DNA of 51,668 bases, taken from contig PJER01000016.1 in assembly GCA_002825465.1 (NCBI GenBank), forward strand, positions 1-51,668, in the 5' to 3' direction. Positions within the stretch are counted from its first letter, which is position 1. Each line of letters starts with the position of its first letter. The DNA is from Candidatus Thorarchaeota archaeon MP8T_1 (lineage in GTDB: Archaea; Asgardarchaeota; Thorarchaeia; Thorarchaeales; Thorarchaeaceae). Below are positions 36,710 to 45,690 of this stretch, one piece after another. Under the pieces are notes generated by a model. It was not told the DNA's origin. It did no database searches and saw only the letters and a list, made by a program, of their open reading frames with translations. Both the position numbers and the translations under genes were made by a program.

Positions 36710-37249
36710 GTGGATTCCGAAGTCGAGTACATTCTCAAGATGGTTGCTCTAGGAGATGGAGCAGTAGGAAAAACATCCTGCATCATGAGATTCACCGAAG
36801 ATAGTTTTGGTGAGGGGTACAAGGCGACAATAGGAACTAACATTGCTATTAAAAATGTTGAAGTCGAGATTCACAAGGGAGAGAAAGCTCGGACACAAAT
36901 AGTTCTCTGGGATCTTGCAGGTCAACCAACATACAAAGATCTCCGTCAGAGGTATATGGTCGGGTCATCAATGGCTTTCTTGGTCTATGATGTTACGAGA
37001 CCTTCAACATTCATGAATGTATATGAATGGTATCGAAATTTCCGGGCAGTATGCCCAAATGCTCCACTGGTACTTGCTGCAAATAAGGTGGACATTAAGA
37101 AGAATCGAATGGTACCAAAGGAAGCAGGACTTATGCTCTCGGAATGGCTCGGATTGAAGTATATGGAAACTTCTGCTAAGACTGGTAAAAATGTCAATGC
37201 AATGTTCGTTGAGTTGGCAAAGGAAGTAATCCTAAGGGATAGTAAATAG
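36710..37249 (+). CDS. Ras/Rab-family small GTPase (Asgard eukaryotic-signature protein)
   Basis: Seen: 179 residues with all motifs: G1 GDGAVGKTS (Lys21, Thr22), G2 Thr40 (ATIGTN), G3 WDLAGQ (Asp68, Gly71, Gln72 equivalent to Ras Gln61), G4 NKVD (Asn125, Lys126, Asp128), G5 TSAK (Ser155-Lys157). The switch II region runs to YKDLRQRYM as in Rab-like proteins. The C-terminus ends RDSK with no cysteine, so there is no prenylation site. Known: Asgard genomes carry many such GTPases; roles in membrane dynamics are proposed, not proven. Leaderless GTG start. No exchange factor, GAP, longin or roadblock gene is adjacent. Confidence 0.93.
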   Translation: MDSEVEYILKMVALGDGAVGKTSCIMRFTEDSFGEGYKATIGTNIAIKNVEVEIHKGEKARTQIVLWDLAGQPTYKDLRQRYMVGSSMAFLVYDVTRPSTFMNVYEWYRNFRAVCPNAPLVLAANKVDIKKNRMVPKEAGLMLSEWLGLKYMETSAKTGKNVNAMFVELAKEVILRDSK

Positions 37250-37290
37250 AAGCTCTATCCACTACCTCCTTATTCTACTTCATCTTGACA

Positions 37291-38796
37291 CTATGGGAAG
37301 AATATCTGCGCAGCCCCAAATGCATAATCCAAGATTATATTCGGGAAGATGAATAACGCAATCACAGCAATGACACATATTCCCACAGCAATCATTGGTA
37401 TCTTTGGCAGATTCATCTTGGAATCATCAATTGGTTCTTCCATGTATGTGAACTTCAATATACGCAAGTAGTAACCAAGCGAGAATACTGAGTTGATGAG
37501 ACCAATGAGGGCAAGCCACCACATGCCAGCTACAACTGCACTCTGGAATAAGATAAGCTTGGACCAGAATCCTACCGTGAGGGGCATTCCTGCTAGTGAG
37601 AGGACTAAGATTGCTAGCATAGCAGCTGCTATTGGAGACCTCTTATTCAGTCCTGCAAGGTCATCATATGTAATGCGTTTGGTCAATTTGAAGGACATTG
37701 CCCAGATGAGAATAAAGGCGGCTGTCTTCATTATTGCATGACTGAAAGCATGGAATCCAGCTGCAGCCATTCCTAGATCATTAGCTGCGGCTACACCGAT
37801 GAAGAGGTAGCCCATCATTGCTACACTTGAATATGCAAGCATTCTCATGATGTCTTTCTGAGCAAGAGCAAGTACATTGCCTATGATCATTGTCAGAATT
37901 GCAACTCCTGCAATGAGAGGAGCCCATTCTAATCTTGCAAAGAAGAAACCAACCATGAGGATTCTCAAAAGAGCACTAACACCTGTCTTCTTTGAACCAC
38001 CTGCAAGATAGGCAGTAACGCTACCATCAGCTGATGCATAAGCATCAGGAACCCATTGCCAACCGGGGAATATACCAACCTTGAATCCGAATGATACAAT
38101 GAACATTATCATTGCAAGTAGGAGAGTATAGACCGCTGGTTCACTGCCTATTGGCGAAGCCCAAAGTGTATTTACAGCATCACTAATTAGAGCCAAATTT
38201 GTATAGCCAGTTACACCATAGGTAAGAGCGACACCAAATAGCATGAGCATTGTTGCCAATAAGCCCATGACGAAATATTTTGTGGCTCCATCTACTGCTT
38301 CTCTTCTGGGACCAAGTGCAACAAGTATGTAGGTAGGAGTACTCATTAACTCCCATGCAATAAACAAAGCAACAAGATCGGTTGCCATGATGACCCAAAT
38401 TGCTCCAGAAAATGAGATTAGGAGCAGGAAGTTGTATGATCCTTTGTCCCCGCCCCATAGAGTCGAAGACATTAGTACAAGGAAAGCAACAATCAGAACG
38501 ATGTAGATAAACAGGTCAGTGAATGCATCTCTTACAAATAAACCACCAAACGAATATCCAGAGAGCACTGCAGGGTCGAACATCACCATCTCTAATGTAG
38601 CAAGAATGACACCGATGAAGCTGATGCCAAGAGGATTGAATCGCATTCCCACAACAAGAGCAATGATACCAAAGATCACAAGTGTAATGGCTGGTAGTGA
38701 CATAATCCATTCAGCCGGTACATATGTCTGTATCAAGTTACTCAGTGGAGTGAGTAGTTGTCTAAGAAATTCAGCGAAAGTAGCAAGTTGCAACAT
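37291..38796 (-). CDS. nuoN: Complex I subunit N (antiporter-like)
   Basis: Role: one of the membrane proton-pump subunits. Seen: 501 residues, about 14 helices; helix-5 Glu in LFIAWELMSTPTY; helix-7 Lys in FKVGIFPGWQWVPDAY; a lysine pair SKKTG on the next helix, where NuoN normally has K; and terminal MPLTVGFWSKL with the helix-12 Lys. The W-x-W-x-PD loop and the lack of HxxxAP mark it as N rather than M or L. The ATG overlaps the nuoM stop by one base (TAATG), with GGAGG 9 nt before it. Last gene of the block, converging on the GTPase gene. Confidence 0.88.
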   Translation of the reverse strand: MLQLATFAEFLRQLLTPLSNLIQTYVPAEWIMSLPAITLVIFGIIALVVGMRFNPLGISFIGVILATLEMVMFDPAVLSGYSFGGLFVRDAFTDLFIYIVLIVAFLVLMSSTLWGGDKGSYNFLLLISFSGAIWVIMATDLVALFIAWELMSTPTYILVALGPRREAVDGATKYFVMGLLATMLMLFGVALTYGVTGYTNLALISDAVNTLWASPIGSEPAVYTLLLAMIMFIVSFGFKVGIFPGWQWVPDAYASADGSVTAYLAGGSKKTGVSALLRILMVGFFFARLEWAPLIAGVAILTMIIGNVLALAQKDIMRMLAYSSVAMMGYLFIGVAAANDLGMAAAGFHAFSHAIMKTAAFILIWAMSFKLTKRITYDDLAGLNKRSPIAAAMLAILVLSLAGMPLTVGFWSKLILFQSAVVAGMWWLALIGLINSVFSLGYYLRILKFTYMEEPIDDSKMNLPKIPMIAVGICVIAVIALFIFPNIILDYAFGAAQIFFP

Positions 38797-40412
38797 TATG
38801 GAATACCTCCAGTCAACATGGCTTCAATGACCGGTTTTACAAATCCTAGAACGAGGTCTGGCCAGATTCCAAGTAGGATTACTGGTATCAGCATCAGTAT
38901 AGGAGCAATAAGGTCACTCCATGATGCTTCGGAAACCTCGGTCTCTGCCTCTGGGTCTGGATCACTGAATACAATTCGATTCAACATCCAGAGCATATAA
39001 CCAACTGTCATGAAAATTCCAAATCCAATCAATGCGGAAAAATTGTAAACAACAATAGCACCGAATATGATGAGTGCCTCTGCAATGAAGCCGCTAAAGC
39101 CAGGTAGACCAAAAGCAGCTAGAGAGGCAAGTATCAGGACAGCAGATAATCTTGGAGCCTTCTCCATGAGTCCTTTGATTTTAGGAATCTCTCTAGTACC
39201 AGTATTGTATTTGAGTTGGCCAGCAACAATAAACATCACTGAGATTATCGTGCCATGTGAGAACATCATAAAGATAGAACCTTGAATTGCTAGGGTCGCA
39301 GCAGCTTGCATTATTGCCTTGGTTGCAGGGTCTATCACACTCGAGCTAGCGATACTCAAGCCAGCGGCATATGCTGCCACACCAAGAAGCACCCAACTCA
39401 TGTGGTTAATACTTGTATAGGCAACGAGGCTCTTCATATCTGTCTGCGCCATTGCAGTGAATGCCGCGTAGATACAGGTGAAGATTGCAACGACTGCAAA
39501 GGGAATTGCCAATCGAGCAATAGCATCAGGTACCATCCAAAGACCTAACCTGATGAATGCATATCCACCCATTTTCAGTAAGATACCTGCTAGTATCACA
39601 GAACCTGGTGTAGGAGCCTTTACGTGAGCCCATGGGAGCCAGTTATGAAGTGGAAACACAGGTAGCTTTACACCAGCACCCATAAAGAGCGCAAGAGCAA
39701 ATCCAATCTGCACCCAAGGATCAAGACCAAGATTTCGTAGTGCAACCATTGAGAATGTTGGAACTGCAGTCGGGATTCCAAGAATATTGGGCATTGCTGA
39801 CATGAGGTACAGATAGAAGAAACCAACAAGCATCACAGCTGAGCCAAGATGAGTATAGATGAAGAATTTGATAGCTGCGTGGCGAGCGCCTTCTTCACCC
39901 CAGCGACCAATGATGAAGAACATCGGTATGAGAACCAGTTCCCACCAGATGAAAAAGCCGATCAGATCAAGTGACATGAATACTCCAAGTAGACCAGTCT
40001 GAAGCATCAAGAAGAAGGCATAGTAGAGCCCTTTTGAATCCTTGATGTGGTTTGATGCAATAGCGGCAATCCATACAACCAGATTGGAGAGAAGTATCAT
40101 CACCATTGAGATTCCATCAACGCCGAGGATTATCTCAAACACTGGAGCACTAGAATCAGTTCCTAATCGTGCCAGCATATAGCTTATTGTGTGACTCATT
40201 CCACCAGGATCAGAACCCAGTGAAGGAGTTCCTAAAATCAAGATGGCAGAGAGTCCTAGTTCAACAGTGGCAACAATCAGAGTTATAGCTCGAGAGCCCT
40301 TGTCACCTAGGAAATATGCTATTACTGCAGCACCTAGAGGTAGAGCAAGCATTAGGACTAGGATGTTTATTGGTAGCATATCGATGAGATTTGTAGCAAA
40401 GTCGAACTGCAT
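38796..40412 (-). CDS. nuoM: Complex I subunit M (antiporter-like)
   Basis: Seen: 538 residues. GFFIWWELVLIPMFF (helix-5 Glu), GVKLPVFPLHNWLPWAHVKAPTPGSV (helix-7/8 Lys and the M-type H-x-W-L-P...H-x-x-A-P-T block, quoted here as its key residues), KSLVAYTSINHMS, and GFSGFIAEAL with the Glu that M has in place of the helix-12 Lys of L. It is the second of two M-type genes in the block, the other being 42604-44088. It begins directly after the nuoL stop (TAGATG), with GGGGGT as ribosome site. Confidence 0.86.
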   Translation of the reverse strand: MQFDFATNLIDMLPINILVLMLALPLGAAVIAYFLGDKGSRAITLIVATVELGLSAILILGTPSLGSDPGGMSHTISYMLARLGTDSSAPVFEIILGVDGISMVMILLSNLVVWIAAIASNHIKDSKGLYYAFFLMLQTGLLGVFMSLDLIGFFIWWELVLIPMFFIIGRWGEEGARHAAIKFFIYTHLGSAVMLVGFFYLYLMSAMPNILGIPTAVPTFSMVALRNLGLDPWVQIGFALALFMGAGVKLPVFPLHNWLPWAHVKAPTPGSVILAGILLKMGGYAFIRLGLWMVPDAIARLAIPFAVVAIFTCIYAAFTAMAQTDMKSLVAYTSINHMSWVLLGVAAYAAGLSIASSSVIDPATKAIMQAAATLAIQGSIFMMFSHGTIISVMFIVAGQLKYNTGTREIPKIKGLMEKAPRLSAVLILASLAAFGLPGFSGFIAEALIIFGAIVVYNFSALIGFGIFMTVGYMLWMLNRIVFSDPDPEAETEVSEASWSDLIAPILMLIPVILLGIWPDLVLGFVKPVIEAMLTGGIP

Positions 40413-42593
40413 CTAGATTACCCCCAATGTAAGCAGAGTTATGATGACCAAAAGGCCAATTCCAAATATTACAACACCAACATAGTCATTGATACGTCCA
40501 GTCTGTGATCGCAAACCAACCTGAGAGGCCTCAACAGAATGAGTTGAGATTCCTTCTGCAAAACCATCTACTACATTGTCATCGAAAGCCCTGACCTTTG
40601 TTGAAATTGCGATAGCCGCACTGGCTGACTTAAAGTCAATTCCATCAATAATTGGTTCATCCACTGTACGTCGCCAAATATCTGCAAAGATGAGGAATTT
40701 ATTGACAAACCAGTAGTATGCTTCATTAATGTACCATCTATGTAGTAAGAATGTGTGCACTTTCCGAAGGAGACCTTTCTCAGGAATTCGAGTATTCGGA
40801 GTGTCAGCGTTCTTGATGTATATGATGTATGCAGGGACAGCACCTAAGACCAATGCACCAATAGTGATTACAAATGGAATAATTCCAGGATATGTTACTT
40901 TGACCAGTAACATCTCCGTAAGAATCTCTATCCAAGCGCGGGGATCTTCGATAGCTATCTGTTGAATGAGTGGGAAGATGAGGAATGCAAGCAAGGTGAA
41001 TGCTGCTAGTATGTACAGAGGAATCATCATAGCCGGACCAGGATCGTGTGGTTCTGCATGATGCTCATCATCATGATGTTCTGGGCGAGGTCCGTGAAAG
41101 ACCATCCCTACAAGTCGAATACTGTAGAAGATTGTACAAGCAGCCGCTGCAACTGCAAGAATGAATAGGAGCATGCCAAACAGACTATGCGTTGCAAGTT
41201 CGTATGCATATTCTATAATCGAATCCTTCGACCAGAATCCTGAAAATGGAGGAATTCCAGCTAAAGCTAGAACACCAATAACTATGACGCGATACGTCCA
41301 TTTCATAGAATTCTTGAGACCACCCATCTTAGACATGTATTTTGTATGCACAGCATGGATGACCCCACCTGCGGCAAGGAACAACAGTGCCTTGAACGCA
41401 CCATGCGAAACTACATGTAAGACGCCACTTAGGAACGGATGTTCGTAATGACCTTCAAGTGCAAGAATTCCACTACTTCCAATAGCGAGAATCATGTATC
41501 CAAGCTGACTCAGAGTTGAGAATGCAAGTACTTGTTTCAATTCATTTGAAACCATTCCCATGGTTGCAGTCATGAATGCAGTAATTGCACCAATCAATGC
41601 AACGAGCATGAAGAATGTAACTGCTGACTCAATTCCGAATGATTGCAGTGGATTGAATGCAACGACATGCTCAGGAGATGGAGCAGCAGTAGATGTAGCA
41701 TCAACTATTGTAATCAAGAAACGAGCAGTCATATAGACTCCAGCCTTGACCATTGTGGCGGCGTGAATCAAAGCACTGACTGCGGTTGGACCTGCCATCG
41801 CTTCTGGTAACCATACTTGGAGAGGTGCCTGACCGGATTTACCAATTGCACCAGCAAAGATGAGAATGAGAGCAGGGAGCAAGAGACCCCAGGCAGCCAT
41901 ACTACCCCACCAATTGTGTATGTTTTCAGCCATATCAGTGAATAGGAAAGAACCAGTGAATGTAAATAATAGAAGAATACCTCCTAGCATGAAAGCGTCA
42001 CCAACACGAGTGACGATGAAAGCCTTCGTTCCACTGTGAGTATTCTGTTCTCCCTCAGTCTCGAATTGGAGGAGAGGATTCTTCTGCTCGTATCCTTTCG
42101 GGTCGACCTCAGGCTTGTTCCGTTTATCATTCCAGAATCCAATAAGCCCGTAGCTGCAGAAACCCATGATTTCCCATCCAATAAATGCAATCAGTAAGTT
42201 GTTGCTCAAAACGAGAGTGAGCATTCCACCACCAAAAGCAAGCATTAGGAAGAAGAACCTGTTGCGGTCTCCTTCATGCGCCATATACTCTGTAGAGTAG
42301 ACATAGATCAGGAAACAGAGTGTGCTCGAAAGAATAGCCATGAAAATGGATAATGGGTCAAGCAACATCTCAAAGGGTACATAGAGTCCTGGGATATTGA
42401 TCCATTCGTAGTGGGGCATATGGGTCGTTGGAATGTCAAGGAGTAGAGACCAACATAGAATCATTGCTATTCCCATAAAGATTGCAGGAATCCAATCACG
42501 AAGTTTCTCACTGAATCTTCCAACCACTGGAACAAAGAGTGAACCTGCCAAGGGGATTACGAGGATGAGATAGTAAGGTAGTCCGAATAGCAT
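40413..42593 (-). CDS. nuoL: Complex I subunit L with lengthened lateral helix
   Basis: Seen: 726 residues, clearly longer than the usual 610-680. Core: FIGWEIMGFCSYG; KSGQAPLQVWLPEAM then AGPTAVSALIHAATMVKAG (helix-7/8 Lys); SHGAFKALLFLAAG; and PPFSGFWSKDSI (helix-12 Lys). A cytoplasmic His/Asp loop (PEHHDDEHHAEPHD) lies before the C-terminal part. The lateral amphipathic helix shows two similar units, W-R-R-T-V-D-E-P-I-I-D-G and K-V-R-A-F-D-D-N-V-V-D-G, about 28 residues apart, before the last anchor helix (GRINDYVG). The start is ambiguous: GTG 42602, ATG 42596 or ATG 42593; GAGGTG spacing favours 42593. Confidence 0.88.
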   Translation of the reverse strand: MLFGLPYYLILVIPLAGSLFVPVVGRFSEKLRDWIPAIFMGIAMILCWSLLLDIPTTHMPHYEWINIPGLYVPFEMLLDPLSIFMAILSSTLCFLIYVYSTEYMAHEGDRNRFFFLMLAFGGGMLTLVLSNNLLIAFIGWEIMGFCSYGLIGFWNDKRNKPEVDPKGYEQKNPLLQFETEGEQNTHSGTKAFIVTRVGDAFMLGGILLLFTFTGSFLFTDMAENIHNWWGSMAAWGLLLPALILIFAGAIGKSGQAPLQVWLPEAMAGPTAVSALIHAATMVKAGVYMTARFLITIVDATSTAAPSPEHVVAFNPLQSFGIESAVTFFMLVALIGAITAFMTATMGMVSNELKQVLAFSTLSQLGYMILAIGSSGILALEGHYEHPFLSGVLHVVSHGAFKALLFLAAGGVIHAVHTKYMSKMGGLKNSMKWTYRVIVIGVLALAGIPPFSGFWSKDSIIEYAYELATHSLFGMLLFILAVAAAACTIFYSIRLVGMVFHGPRPEHHDDEHHAEPHDPGPAMMIPLYILAAFTLLAFLIFPLIQQIAIEDPRAWIEILTEMLLVKVTYPGIIPFVITIGALVLGAVPAYIIYIKNADTPNTRIPEKGLLRKVHTFLLHRWYINEAYYWFVNKFLIFADIWRRTVDEPIIDGIDFKSASAAIAISTKVRAFDDNVVDGFAEGISTHSVEASQVGLRSQTGRINDYVGVVIFGIGLLVIITLLTLGVI

Positions 42594-42603
42594 CATTATC
42601 ACC

Positions 42604-44088
42604 TCATGGACTTAGAATTCCTGTAAACGCCGGGACTATGACATCTAGTGCCAAGCTCGGGAATATTCCAAAGATTACAATGAGAACACCAAGAATTATC
42701 ATAGGAATGGTCATTGATCTTGGACTCTCTTTCACATCTTCAAGTTCCTCTGGGTGAGGTCCTAGGAAGACTCTCCAGAAGAAACGAAGCATGTATGCAG
42801 CACTCAGAATTGAACTTGAGACTGCGAGAATTGTGATTACTAGGAAGGACATGTCAACACCAGCACCAGGGATTGGTATTGCCCTGGCAAAGCCTCCGAG
42901 GAACATCATCCATTCTGAGGCAAATCCAGAGAGTGGTGGACTTCCAGCAATGCTCATCATACCGATTGCTGCAGCAAATGCAGTGATAGGCATCTTGTTC
43001 GAGAGACCTCCCATCTTCTTGATATCACGGAGGCCAGTCTGATGAATTACTGCACCTGCGGTCATAAACAACAGACCCTTAGAGAAAGCATGATTGATGA
43101 GATGAAACATACCACCTGAGACTCCCACTACTGTTGCAGTTCCAAGCGCAAAGAGGACATAACCCATCTGTGAGACTGATGAGTACGCAAGTAGGCGCTT
43201 GATGTCCAGCTGTGCTAAAGCCATGAAGCCTCCATAGAACATGGTGATGACTCCGAGTGTAGCAACCCAAAATGAGAGTTGTACTGCTACCTCGTTCAGT
43301 GTGAGGGTGCCGAAGCGAACTAAGGCATATGCACCGGTCTCAATCATTGCACCAGATAAGAGCACTGAGATTGGTGTTGGGGCCTCTGCATGAACTGGAG
43401 GTAACCACCAATGTATTGGGAATACAGCCATCTTCACAAGGAATCCAGCAGCAAGCAGAATGAAAATGACTTTGAAGACAAGATCACCATTTGCTACAAT
43501 GTTTGCTATCACAAATGAACCAACCTGTGCATAAAGGAGCCCAAATGCAATCAGAATACAGACTGCACCGGATTGGGTGTATAACCAGAACTTCAAAGCA
43601 GTACGTTTCCTAGTTTCTGGGAATCCCCAGAAGAGAAGTAGGAAGTAGCTAGGAACCAGCATCATCTCCCAAGCAATGAAGAACTCGATAACATTGGTAG
43701 CAAGAGTTACCCAGATCATTCCCATAATGAAGAATAATTGATTTGCAAAGAAGGTTGGTTTGTTCTTGGTGTGTTCAGTATAACCAACAGCATAGACCAC
43801 TGAAAGAAAACCAAGCACAACAACTGCAAATGTGATTGGAAAGGCTACGTTATCTAATTGCAATCCGAAGGGTTCAAGTAATTCAGACCAAATAGCGGTC
43901 TCTACAGATTCTCCATCTGTGAGTAGTTCATAAAATGGAGGGATCATGAGTGCGGATCCAACAGCAGAAAATGCGACTGCAACCTTACCTGCACTCTCCA
44001 CTAATCGATTCTTGAAGAGGTAGATGAATAATCCTCCAAAGAACATCACTACCAGTGATAAGGCCATAAATGGGATACCAAATGCCAT
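42604..44088 (-). CDS. Additional complex I antiporter-like subunit, M type (fourth pump)
   Basis: Seen: 494 residues. FFIAWEMMLVPSYF (helix-5 Glu), GFLVKMAVFPIHWWLPPVHAE (helix-7 Lys and M-type loop, key residues K, H, W-L-P, H), APTPISVLLSG, KRLLAYSSVSQMGY, HAFSKGLLFMTAG and PPLSGFASEWM with an M-type Glu. It is a full pump-type protein, not a fragment, and differs enough from 38796-40412 that it is not a recent duplicate. It gives this locus L, M, M' and N. The ATG is directly after the nuoI stop, with AGGAGG 9 nt upstream. Its extra position fits the lengthened NuoL helix. Confidence 0.85.
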   Translation of the reverse strand: MAFGIPFMALSLVVMFFGGLFIYLFKNRLVESAGKVAVAFSAVGSALMIPPFYELLTDGESVETAIWSELLEPFGLQLDNVAFPITFAVVVLGFLSVVYAVGYTEHTKNKPTFFANQLFFIMGMIWVTLATNVIEFFIAWEMMLVPSYFLLLFWGFPETRKRTALKFWLYTQSGAVCILIAFGLLYAQVGSFVIANIVANGDLVFKVIFILLAAGFLVKMAVFPIHWWLPPVHAEAPTPISVLLSGAMIETGAYALVRFGTLTLNEVAVQLSFWVATLGVITMFYGGFMALAQLDIKRLLAYSSVSQMGYVLFALGTATVVGVSGGMFHLINHAFSKGLLFMTAGAVIHQTGLRDIKKMGGLSNKMPITAFAAAIGMMSIAGSPPLSGFASEWMMFLGGFARAIPIPGAGVDMSFLVITILAVSSSILSAAYMLRFFWRVFLGPHPEELEDVKESPRSMTIPMIILGVLIVIFGIFPSLALDVIVPAFTGILSP

Positions 44089-44520
44089 TTAACGAAACCT
44101 CCTTCCTCGCCATTCTAGTGGGTCTCGATCAAGCGTAGTAATCTTGTCTGGGCCATAGACCAAATCATCTCGATCTCCTTCAGAGATATCAACAATTGGA
44201 GTATGGAAGAGGGCCTCGAATCTGCAAGCAGCCACACAGTCACCACAGAAGATACAACGTGTATAATCAAAGTACAAGGCGGCATCCTTCTCGAACTTCT
44301 TATCCTCTTTATCAATCCGAATAGCAGCCACAGGACAGCCTCGAACACATTGTCCACAGGCAGTACAAAGCTCTCGGATGTGAATATGTCTTCCACGTGT
44401 TGTCTCAGGGTACTCCCTGTCCTCAAAGGGGTAGAAGTACGTGAAGGGTCTCTTGAATACCTGACGGAATACATGTTTTAAGATTTTGAAGATATCACCA
44501 AGGTTTCCTACAAATCCCAT
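44089..44520 (-). CDS. nuoI: Complex I subunit I (two [4Fe-4S] clusters)
   Basis: Role: carries clusters N6a/N6b, linking the electron-input module to cluster N2 in NuoB. Seen: 143 residues with CTACGQCVRGCP and CIFCGDCVAACR, both CX2CX2CX3C; the second ends in R instead of the usual P. An N-terminal amphipathic stretch (LGDIFKILKHVFRQVFKRP) should lie on the membrane. Keeping both clusters shows that electrons still pass through this subunit even though NuoEFG genes are absent here. A ribosome site GGAGG lies between the nuoH stop and this ATG. Confidence 0.93.
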   Translation of the reverse strand: MGFVGNLGDIFKILKHVFRQVFKRPFTYFYPFEDREYPETTRGRHIHIRELCTACGQCVRGCPVAAIRIDKEDKKFEKDAALYFDYTRCIFCGDCVAACRFEALFHTPIVDISEGDRDDLVYGPDKITTLDRDPLEWRGRRFR

Positions 44521-44524
44521 CTTG

Positions 44525-45682
44525 TTAACCTCCTATGGCAATTGCAGACAGTCCTGGGATGTAGACTAATGCAAACATCGCAAGAACTACGTTCAGTATT
44601 GATAGTGGGATAAGATACTTCCAGCACAGGTGAACAATCTGGTCCTGTCTAAGTCGATAGAAGGATGAAGTGACCACCGTGAAAATGAAGTAAACTACAA
44701 GCCACTTAATTACGAAGTTTACAATTCCTGGAAGGAATGGTAAACCATTGAAACCTCCAAAGAAGAGGGCAACCATCAATGCACTGTAAAGCATTTGCTC
44801 AGCAAATTCAGCAAAGTAGACCACTGTGAAGTAGATACCTGAGAGTTCAGTTCGCCACCCGAATATAATCTCGGAGTCTGCAACTGGCGCATCAAATGGA
44901 AATGTACCTACCGAAGCAATTGCTGCCACAAGAAATGTTGCAAAGTTGATTGGTAGCAGAACTATATACCAGATGTTGGTCTGAGCAGCAACAATACTAT
45001 ACATACTTAATGAACCAGCAAGCATCGCAGGACCTACTGAAGATATGACCATTGGAATCTCTGAGGCAAATTGGTTATTTGCTGCACGGAACCCTCCAAT
45101 AAGTGAGTATTTTGACCCAGAGATCCATCCGATGAGTAATGAGAAAACTGGAACAGCTGTTAAGAGAGCAAAGATGAGAACTAAGCTCACAGATAGGTCT
45201 CCAAACATTGTGCCAGGTTCACCCATAATATTCCAGTAGGGATCCCATGGAATGAATGCAAATGGAATGAGAACTATGAGTAATAATAGTGAGGGGAGAA
45301 TCCTGTACATCCAACGTCGTGCTTTATCGGGAATAATGGTCTCTTTAGCCATGAGCTTTATTGCATCAGCGAAGAGCTGGAATCCACCATATTTTCCGAC
45401 ATGCATAGGACCACGTCTATCTTGGATACGTGCCCAAATTTTACGAGTATACCAGACAGTGAAGATCAGGGCAAGTAAGAGGAATACCAAACCGGGCATG
45501 ACAATGGCCCGGATGAGAAACATGACGTTGTCAGGAAGTGTAGCCAAGTACCACATATTATCAATAATATCTAGTATCCAGATACCAAGCCATTTGATAA
45601 TTCCCCATAACCATAGGAGGATTCCCCAAATCCACGCCCATAACCCAGAAAGCCAAGTATAGAAATCAAATTGCATTTTCAT
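44525..45682 (-). CDS. nuoH: Complex I subunit H with Trp-rich N-terminal extension
   Basis: Role: forms the quinone tunnel with NuoB and NuoD. Seen: 385 residues; ARIQDRRGPMHVGKYGGFQ and LFADAIKLMAKETIIP (the heel loops), and PFDAPVADSEI ... FGWRTELSGI. The E-R-K motif before the R-x-G-P loop reads T-R-K. About 45 extra residues come before the family's first helix and include nine tryptophans in some 40 residues, probably one extra membrane or interfacial helix. Start: ATG at 45682 or 45676; AGGAGGTG overlaps the nuoD stop and is 4 or 10 nt away. Confidence 0.9.
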   Translation of the reverse strand: MKMQFDFYTWLSGLWAWIWGILLWLWGIIKWLGIWILDIIDNMWYLATLPDNVMFLIRAIVMPGLVFLLLALIFTVWYTRKIWARIQDRRGPMHVGKYGGFQLFADAIKLMAKETIIPDKARRWMYRILPSLLLLIVLIPFAFIPWDPYWNIMGEPGTMFGDLSVSLVLIFALLTAVPVFSLLIGWISGSKYSLIGGFRAANNQFASEIPMVISSVGPAMLAGSLSMYSIVAAQTNIWYIVLLPINFATFLVAAIASVGTFPFDAPVADSEIIFGWRTELSGIYFTVVYFAEFAEQMLYSALMVALFFGGFNGLPFLPGIVNFVIKWLVVYFIFTVVTSSFYRLRQDQIVHLCWKYLIPLSILNVVLAMFALVYIPGLSAIAIGG

Positions 45683-45690
45683 AGCACCTC

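Noticed and set aside
37291..44088. Mrp-type Na+/H+ antiporter operon
   Set aside because: The antiporter-like genes are in one tightly spaced block with nuoA, J, K, C, D, H and I; no MrpE/F/G-like genes are present.
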